The translations under genes were made by a program, and so were the position numbers. 64,000 bases of DNA from Platerodrilus igneus (taxonomy: Eukaryota > Arthropoda > Insecta > Coleoptera > Lycidae): the NCBI GenBank assembly GCA_036346225.1, contig JARFIW010000500.1, positions 1,860,001 through 1,924,000 of the forward strand, given 5' to 3'. Shown piece by piece: positions 57,127 to 64,000 of the stretch. How positions within the stretch are numbered: position 1 is the stretch's first letter; each line of letters opens with the position of its first letter. The notes under the pieces are model-generated. The model saw nothing but the letters and a program-made list of their open reading frames with translations, was not told the origin of the DNA and did no database searches.

Positions 57127-58115
57127 ATGGATTCTGATAATGAACCAGAGGTACTTAGTCCTTCTAATGTTACAGAAAATGCACAAATTCATTCTTTGTC
57201 GTTACTGCCCGAAAAATCAAAGAACAAAGATGAGCAAATTTACACGGCATTTATGGATTGGTGCGTAAAAAAGCATACTACATCCCACAGAAAATGTTCT
57301 AATTGCATAGTTTGGAAAACTTTCGATAAATATAAATTGTATTCATTGTGGAGTATTTACTCAATATTAAGAAGTATCCTCACAATAAATAATAATATTT
57401 GTATGGAACCTATTAAAAATTTTTGAAACAAAAATCAGTAAGATATCAAGCAAAAAAGTCAAAAATGTTTACTGCAGACCATATTTATAAATTCATAAAT
57501 GAGGCACATGATTATATTTATTTAACAACTAAGGTATAATAATTATCACATAACGTGTACAGTATTTAAAAAAAATATATGTTTTAAGGTTGCCCTTATC
57601 ATGGGAATAATGGGATCTTGCCAATCAAACGAATTGTATATTATGAAAATTCAAGATATCCAAGATCTCGAATCAGCTCTATTGATAAAAGTTCCAAATA
57701 CTAAAACAAAAATAAGCCGTCAATTCACAATAACAGAACAATTTTATAATATTTGCAAGAAATATATTAATCTACGACCTAATATAGAGCTAGACTCAGT
57801 TTTTTTAATTACCAAGAAGGTAAATCAGAGCCCACAAAATTAGTATAAATAAGTTTTACACGATGGGTATACAAATTGTAACTTTTTAAAATTGCCAAAT
57901 TCTGAAATGTATATTGGGCATTCTTTTAGAAGATAATCAGCCATGCATGTTGTTGACGCTGGAGGAGGTACCACCATGTAAAGAGGCACGAGGACTGGTG
58001 ATCTACTTCGGTGGCAGAGAGATATATAGAATCAATGCGAAATAAAATTGACACAGCAAAAAAATTACACAATCAGCGACTCAGAACACTTCCCATTCCT
58101 CTGAAAGCCACATAA
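57127..58115 (+). pseudogene. Crypton-like tyrosine recombinase
   Basis: This reads through as a tyrosine recombinase in three parts. 57127-57425 begins MDSDNEPEV and contains IYTAFMDWCVKKH and YSLWSIYSILRSILTI (the N-terminal SAM-like core-binding region). A frame change at 57424-57426 leads to KKSKMFTADHIYKFINEAHD (to 57533). A 55-bp intron follows (57534-57588, GT...AG, phase 0), then VALIMGIMGSCQSNELYIMK (57589 on) and LIKVPNTKTKISRQFTITEQ. A TAG ends this frame at 57841-57843, but similarity continues: YIGHSFRR (HxxR at 57919-57930), HVVDAGG, and VAERYIESMRNKID with the nucleophile Tyr at 58023-58025. The first catalytic Arg, expected three residues before the Glu in GSCQSNEL, is Gln (CAA, 57622-57624). 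Cryptons are eukaryotic tyrosine-recombinase transposons; this copy is inactive. Confidence 0.8.
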
Positions 58116-59763
58116 AGATATCTCTTACTAATACAAATGCAATCAATCTTCAACGAGTCCTAGTTCTGTTTCATTTATATCATTTACTAATTGATCAAAT
58201 TAACAATTAATTTTAATCAAGAACAAAAAAAGGTTTAATTTAATAAAAACGTTTCCAGCATTAACTTGTACACTGTGATAATGTAATAATAAGGTCACAA
58301 GAGGTCATTGAGCACCACATTCTGTGCAAAAACAAACCCTACAGCTAAGAAAGTAAAATTTTCCAATATTTGTTTTTACCCTATATAATATTTTTCAGCA
58401 AGATAAGTGTATTCCCACGTAAAAAAAACGCTTTAAGTACATATAGCGGTGACACATACCATTAAAGAACGAAGGCCAACTTTAAAATACACGTACAAAA
58501 GTGTTGATTCAAATCCATGTGTAAATAATTTTTAACAAAATACCATTAGAACAAGTCTTTATTGCATTTATAAAAATCGTAAAACGAGTTGAAGAATACT
58601 AAATGACTTCAATATTATTTAAAACAAGTTCCAGACGGAGAAAATACAAGTTCCATAATACATTCATACTCTTTTAAAATATCATTTAATAAATACAATA
58701 CACTGCATTTATTTACATGCTTTCAAAGAGAAATAGCTCCAGAATCTTTGAATTTATATTTATATAACAAAACAAAATATACGGCATTCCTTCAAGAGTG
58801 TTCTGAAGCCAAAAATCATAAGCAAAGAGCAGCTGATTATTTTCTGTCAATGAATACACGCCGATTCGTGGAAAGCGATAACACCAAAAGACTACAACCA
58901 GATAAGAGAACGAGTTTTAATGGCTCTAATTATTACAGAAGCTCATTAATAAGGATAGGATATCTTTATGGTCGCTATAAATTTGAAAACTGGCAGCTCA
59001 TTAAAGATATAAGAATGCGAAATTGTGTGTAATTGTTGCATCATGGCTGTGACTCATTTTCGAGAACTTACCGAAATTCGAGAACGATGACGTATTAAGA
59101 TTATTTTATTATATAAAGACGGAAGTAATTAGAACGATTCATTCATTCTTTCGGCATTCAAGATATAACATTGAAGTTTTGAACATAAGTTATGAGACAT
59201 TCGGTCACTGATAGATAAGTATTTTATGGAGTGCTATGGTGACATTACTCCAATATAAATAATAAGGTATCTTGGTGCAAGGTCACCTGCTACTTTAATC
59301 TGCAAAAGTACTTTTGATCTGATACTTCTATGTGTGAATATTGAGTAAAGAGATCTAAAATTTGGAACCAGAAAAATGTCGATGCAGTTAATTCCAATGG
59401 AAATGATTTGTTAAATAACCAAAGACAAGTTGTAAGGCAAGGCATTACACAAGATAAATTAGATAGTAATATATATTTGATTTTGAATGAACTAATTTGT
59501 TATGGGAATACCAGGTAGGAATTTTATTTTATATTAAATAGTGTTTACATATTTCAAATTATTTTAAAGCCATAAGAATGTAAATAAACCAATTATATTT
59601 TAATCATAAATTTTATAATAGAATCATGTCATGTTCCTTAATAAAAAAAAAGCATCCAGAGTTGTTAAAAAATTCATTAAAATGCATTCATAAATTTGAG
59701 CTTTAGGAAGAGTAGAATAAATTCCATGCAATATGACAACATATTAAATCGACATTGTTGACA
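58116..59763. other. Unassigned stretch
   Basis: The plus-strand open frame 58748-59032 (continuing upstream to about 58725 as FQREIAPESLNLYLYNKTKY) looks protein-like but is not recognised. The rest is AT-rich. Confidence 0.35.
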
Positions 59764-60110
59764 TCATCATCAGATCTTCAGTCCTGGAACTGGTTAGACG
59801 CGTACCCTCACTGTTTCTTATTCTGAACTAACCTAAACATTTCCCTGAAATTTCCACAGTCTGCATCTTTCACCATCTGCATGCAATGGTCTGATCTAGG
59901 ACTACATCTACCTCTTTTTTCCTATCTCTGCTTGAAATATATCCTGCACTATTCCCCATAAATGCCTTAGAACGTATCCTGCCCTTCCATTTTTCCTATT
60001 TTTTGTATTCCATAGATATATTTATTCCCTACTATTTCTATAACCTGTTTGTTATTAACTTTGTCTGTCCATGACATCTGTATCTATTTCTCACGTTAAT
60101 ATTGAAATAT
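59764..60110 (-). mobile_element. RTE-like LINE 3' end fragment
   Basis: Contains the same tail motif as 8.4-9.1 kb and, reversed, 31.6 kb: CTTCAGTCCTGGAACTGGTT then ATTTCCACAGTCTGCATC. Further up is AACTTTGTCTGTCCATGACA, which matches the C-terminal coding region at about 10580-10600. The minus strand encodes CGNFREMFRLVQNKKQ. This is the most complete version of the LINE end in the window and shows how the split pieces near 9.25 and 10.56 kb were joined. Confidence 0.75.
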
Positions 60111-61309
60111 TCTTTTCAAATTGGTAAATCTTATTAAATAGTTACGCGAAAGCACTTTCAGTTACCCTTTGCTATATTAGAATCCATATTTCTTAGGTTC
60201 GAATACAATTAGAAGAAAATTTTAATAAGTATTTTCAAGTTTATTCGTTGTAGGAATGTTATCTTTTAACTTTCACTTCAATCAAAATTATTAAAACCTT
60301 TTATCTCTCTAGAAACAATTGCTATTTAAATTATTATATTTCAAGGCAAGCTATTGAATTGGAATTTGACACAATATACTTCTTTTATAGTAAAGTGGTG
60401 ATATATAATTTTTGGTTATTTTTAAATATGCTTCAGACTAGTTTTATTTTTAGATATATATGAACTCGAATATTTAGATTTTGGAGAGGAAAAATATACT
60501 TTACACTATTGAAACTACATGAGATTTAGAGCTCACAAAACTTGTTTGTCTGTATTTTGAAAGAAGGGCAATTCCTTTTTGGAATAGTGGAAGTAATGTT
60601 TCTATTGGTTCAGCTGCTGCATGGGTTGGCTCAAAATAATCTGGTTGCATTTCTTGTAGTAAATGATAACAGTGAAAATTTGATTTAATGTGTTGCACTT
60701 GGTAAAAACACAAATACTTGTGTTTTAATTTTGCAGAGAAAACTTTTGAAAAATAGCCGTTTTATTTTGTTGTAAAATCATCTGGAGAGATCATAACAAA
60801 ACTTATAGAAAAGTTCTTCTAGCAATTAGTACATCGTTCTCTGGGGGAAAATGCTGTAATTTTTGTGCGTTGTAGGGCACCTCTTATTTGCTTCGACAGT
60901 TTAGCTATGCGTGTAACAAAGAAGCTAGCCAGAGAATTAAGTGGTAGTTAGCCATAATAGCCATTATATACATTAATTTTTGTGAAGAACTGTTATCTAT
61001 AAATATGTAGGCTTTCTCTTTTTATTTTGTTTAGTAAAAATTTTATTTAGTGGTATAAAATAGTAACCCTTATACTCAATGTTTAAATTTACGCATCAAC
61101 TAAACATTTACTAACATCGTAACTCATTAATTGTACATAGAAGTTACTAACATCATAACTCAACAGTTTAAATTCGAAAGCTTTTTATTTTTCTTTTGTT
61201 AAGTATATTAGAGTGTTTAGCCATAATCTTTTGCGTCAAGAAATTCAGACTATGTAGAGGGAGTTCGTTTCAGGTGATCACAGATCACCATTCGTTATTA
61301 TGATTAAAT
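60111..61309. other. Unassigned stretch
   Basis: AT-rich. A minus-strand open frame at 60713-60501 has no recognised family. Confidence 0.35.
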
Positions 61310-61432
61310 AATTTAAAAGATCTCTTTTAATTTTTAATTTAAGAAATAAAAATGATACAGATGTAGGAAATTGGCATGTTAAAGATTTGAAACCCTATTT
61401 TGGTTCTAATTGTGATATTCCAGTAGGGTAAC
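61310..61432 (+). pseudogene. Possible LTR-retrotransposon integrase tail
   Basis: The plus strand reads VGNWHVKDLKPYFGS (about 61355-61403). The form H-V-K/S-D-L-K-P-Y is usual at the end of Gypsy-type integrases. A G/A-rich run, AAGAGGGAGGCAG followed by TGTATA (62458-62476), might be a polypurine tract and LTR start, but no LTR pair was found. Confidence 0.4.
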
Positions 61433-64000
61433 GTCAGGATTAGAATTTGTGTGTTCATAAGTATTTTAGAATTTTTTAATATTTTAAGATTTTTAGTCAA
61501 TGACCAAATTGACGCATCAGCGACAAGTGGAAGTAGTCATTATAGAACCCTAATTGAGATAAAATATTTTTCGTGGTTCTGTGTGATTTTTCTCTGGTAT
61601 AAAATGTTACTAAACTGTAAGAAGTATTTGGTAATGTTGAGAAATTTCCAGTTGAGGATACTCAAAGGTTCTCTCCAAAAAGAAAATTTATTAGTTTTTT
61701 GTTGATTGGAATAATTTTTTATTGATATTCTGAAGAATTGCCAAGAAGCAATGCTTCGTTTAAGTATTGCTCTGTAATTTATAGAGTATTGAGTATTCTA
61801 AGGTTGAAGGTCATATTTTGTTGGTAACTAAAAATTTTTTAGTTCATATTTGTGAGGAATAGAAATTCAACCCTTAGAGAGTTTTTTTTTGATAGGCATG
61901 CCAATGATAAATATTGGCATCCAAGCAATTTTTTGATAACATTAAGTAGAATTTAGTCCCAGCTTCAAAAAATTTATGTATTTATTAATATATAAACCCC
62001 TTTTGAAGTTGTAAAAAGAAAAAAAATATTATTGTTCGTCCCTATAACCCTCTGTAAATACGAGTGTAGACATACTGATCGTGACTTCTACCAATTGTGA
62101 CTTATACTAATTTTGTCTCCTTATGGACGTGTGGTATGTGAAGCTACCCTCACACTCATCTATCAATTTAATCGTCTATCAATCTGATCATTGATACATT
62201 TATTCATTTGTACGTTTGTTAATTTTTTTATGATTAAATTTGTGCGTTTGGTTATTGATTTTTTAATCCATTAAACTTCTTGATTCTTTGGTCTCATAGC
62301 CCAAAAAGTTTAGTAAAATAGCAAATTTTAAAGGAATAATTTTGTGAGTAAAACTTTTAAGAGTTAGCCCTAATTACTTTAATAATTTTTTATTCAGCAT
62401 TAATACTGTTGTGTCTGCCTTCCTTTTTATGGAACAGAAGTTTTTCTATTTTTTTTTAAGAGGGAGGCAGTGTATATTTTTTTTAAAGGGAAAAATTGCT
62501 GGTTGAAACAAATTAGAAAAAAAATTGAGAAAAAAATCCATCCAGACCACTTATTTACAGCATTAGGTCGATCCTCAATTTTTAATAAGTCCTTGGTCCC
62601 ATACGGAAAACAACAAGCTCATTATTTTCTAATTTGATTCAATCACAAGGTTAAGTTCAACATTTCATATCCACAATCTTGCAGAATACAATCGGCTGTT
62701 ATGAAACATGGTTTGTAAAGTCAGAAATAACAATGTAGTCTTTCAAATGCCCATGTAAACACCTTCTGGTTCAGGAAATACCTCATAGTTTCCAACTAGT
62801 TTCATACACACGGCATGTGGGCATTGAAAGTTTTGTTTTGATAAGACTTCCCCTGCTTGAACTGTCCTGAGAAGTAATTTTCTTAATCCGCTCACTTCCA
62901 CTGCATCTTCGAAGCAAGCGGGCTGGAAAACCCTTGATGGTGACACTGCTGTCCAAAAACTTTAGTTCAATAATCGGTTTTTATTGCAGTGCAAACTCCC
63001 TGTAGGGTTAACCACCCCAATGTGAAACAACCATATCGCAAATGTTGAAGAAGATCCATGCCATACCGCATTAATTTAGGGTCGACGCCTTGTGACCATA
63101 CCGTCGGGACCTATGCCAGACCAATTAAAGGCCGTCGCAAACCACTAGTGGTTAAAGGTGAGTGACTTTTTGCTAGACCCCAAAAGGACCTATATATTGT
63201 TTTGGCAACCCCTTTTCCACCAGGGTTAATACCTGAGCTACTAAGTAGTATTCTGTAATACTCGGCATCCCATCATTAAAAGTCGTAACCTAGTACTAAC
63301 AAGCAAATTTTCTTATTCAAAGCATTTGATTCTTTAGAAATGATAAAAGTTACAGCTATGACTATAGTAAAAAGCTGTAAATTAAAGTATGTACGTGATT
63401 ATCAGATCTGATGCTCATCCAAGTCTTAAGAGACAAAAATGTTCTATAAATAATAATTTTGATTCATATCACTAAACTTTGTGAATTGATTAAGTTTTAA
63501 AAAAATCATTCCAATAGGGTTTCTGTATCTACCCTAAAACACCCTTTTTAGTACTTTCTAGATACAGTGGCGTTCAACTCCACTTTATTTAATTTTCGGT
63601 TTAACAAAGAATATTTCAACCCTGCCCTTTGTCATGATCTCCCAGGGGTAATAGCCAAGCTAGAGGTAAGTTTTTATAGCTCCAACTTCTCATTATTTAA
63701 TTTCCTACATTAGTACGCATACAACGAGGCGCCCGAGTTAGAGAATAAAAATAACCAGTTACATTGACACCCAAAGTTGTGTGTTAAAATTAATCCGCTA
63801 AATTGGGATTCCCAACGTGGGGCTCGAGTGTGTAACAACTTTCGTTCGCTATGAAAATTAATTCGTTACAACCTAAATAGCAACGTAAGTACAAGTAAAA
63901 TTGTTTTATGCATATTTGTTCACAAAAACACTCAAATAATGTTATTTTAGAATAGATTTAAGTAAGGCCGGTTGATATTGGTGTTTAATTTGTTTAAACA
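61433..64000. other. Unassigned right end of the window
   Basis: The minus-strand open frame 62946-62743 (ending EGVYMGI) has good coding appearance but no family I know. About 63040-63250 is GC-richer and contains the palindrome AACCACTAGTGGTT near 63140. CCCAACGTGGGGC at 63812-63824 resembles a tRNA-Lys-type primer-binding core. An LTR element may begin here and run off the window. Confidence 0.3.

Overview
The window is AT-rich animal DNA, almost certainly from an insect. It holds one recognisable host gene, ATG9 (the autophagy lipid scramblase), on the minus strand between about 24.4 and 33.1 kb. Nearly everything else that can be identified is transposable-element DNA. The families are Harbinger, Gypsy, BEL/Pao, Penelope, RTE-like and Jockey/CR1-like LINEs, Tc1/mariner, Crypton, and a Mutator-like foldback element. 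This mix, short introns and protein-level resemblances suggest an insect, but I cannot name the order.

Layout. 0-0.9 kb: decayed Harbinger transposase (minus). 4.05-8.12 kb: Gypsy LTR element with two near-identical LTRs, a 4-bp target duplication, primer-binding site and polypurine tract, but no gag and a broken pol. 8.4-14.5 kb: an old RTE-like LINE (minus) with a three-copy tandem array of its tail, split by two younger Jockey/CR1-like LINEs. 14.9-17 kb: another LINE (minus). 20.4-21.6 kb: 5'-truncated Penelope element cut inside its GIY-YIG domain by a LINE 3' end. 24.4-33.1 kb: ATG9, with three coding exons and RTE-like LINE pieces in both introns. 35.1-37.3 kb: LINE relics. 37.3-37.8 kb: a near-perfect palindromic element. 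38.2-39.4 kb: a deleted mariner with long inverted repeats. 39.4-45.9 kb: mostly unassigned.

45.96-49.15 kb holds the most interesting locus. It is a broken gene for an RNase-H-fold (DDE) transposase-like protein of a family I cannot name. A 904-bp foldback element with a 9-bp target duplication sits inside it, and leaving out the element and one duplication gives an uninterrupted reading frame across the site. 49.8-54.0 kb is a BEL/Pao relic (minus) with about 1.85 kb of foreign DNA in its reverse transcriptase region. A tRNA-like SINE sits at 54.0 kb. 57.1-58.1 kb is a Crypton tyrosine recombinase that keeps its HxxR motif and tyrosine but has Gln in place of the first catalytic Arg. The last 6 kb are largely unassigned, with an RTE-like LINE tail, a possible Gypsy-type integrase tail and a possible primer-binding site near the right edge.

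There is no operon-like organisation. ATG9 is the only locus that appears functional; the other coding stretches are fragments of mobile elements that record successive insertions. All protein assignments are by motif recognition, without database searches.
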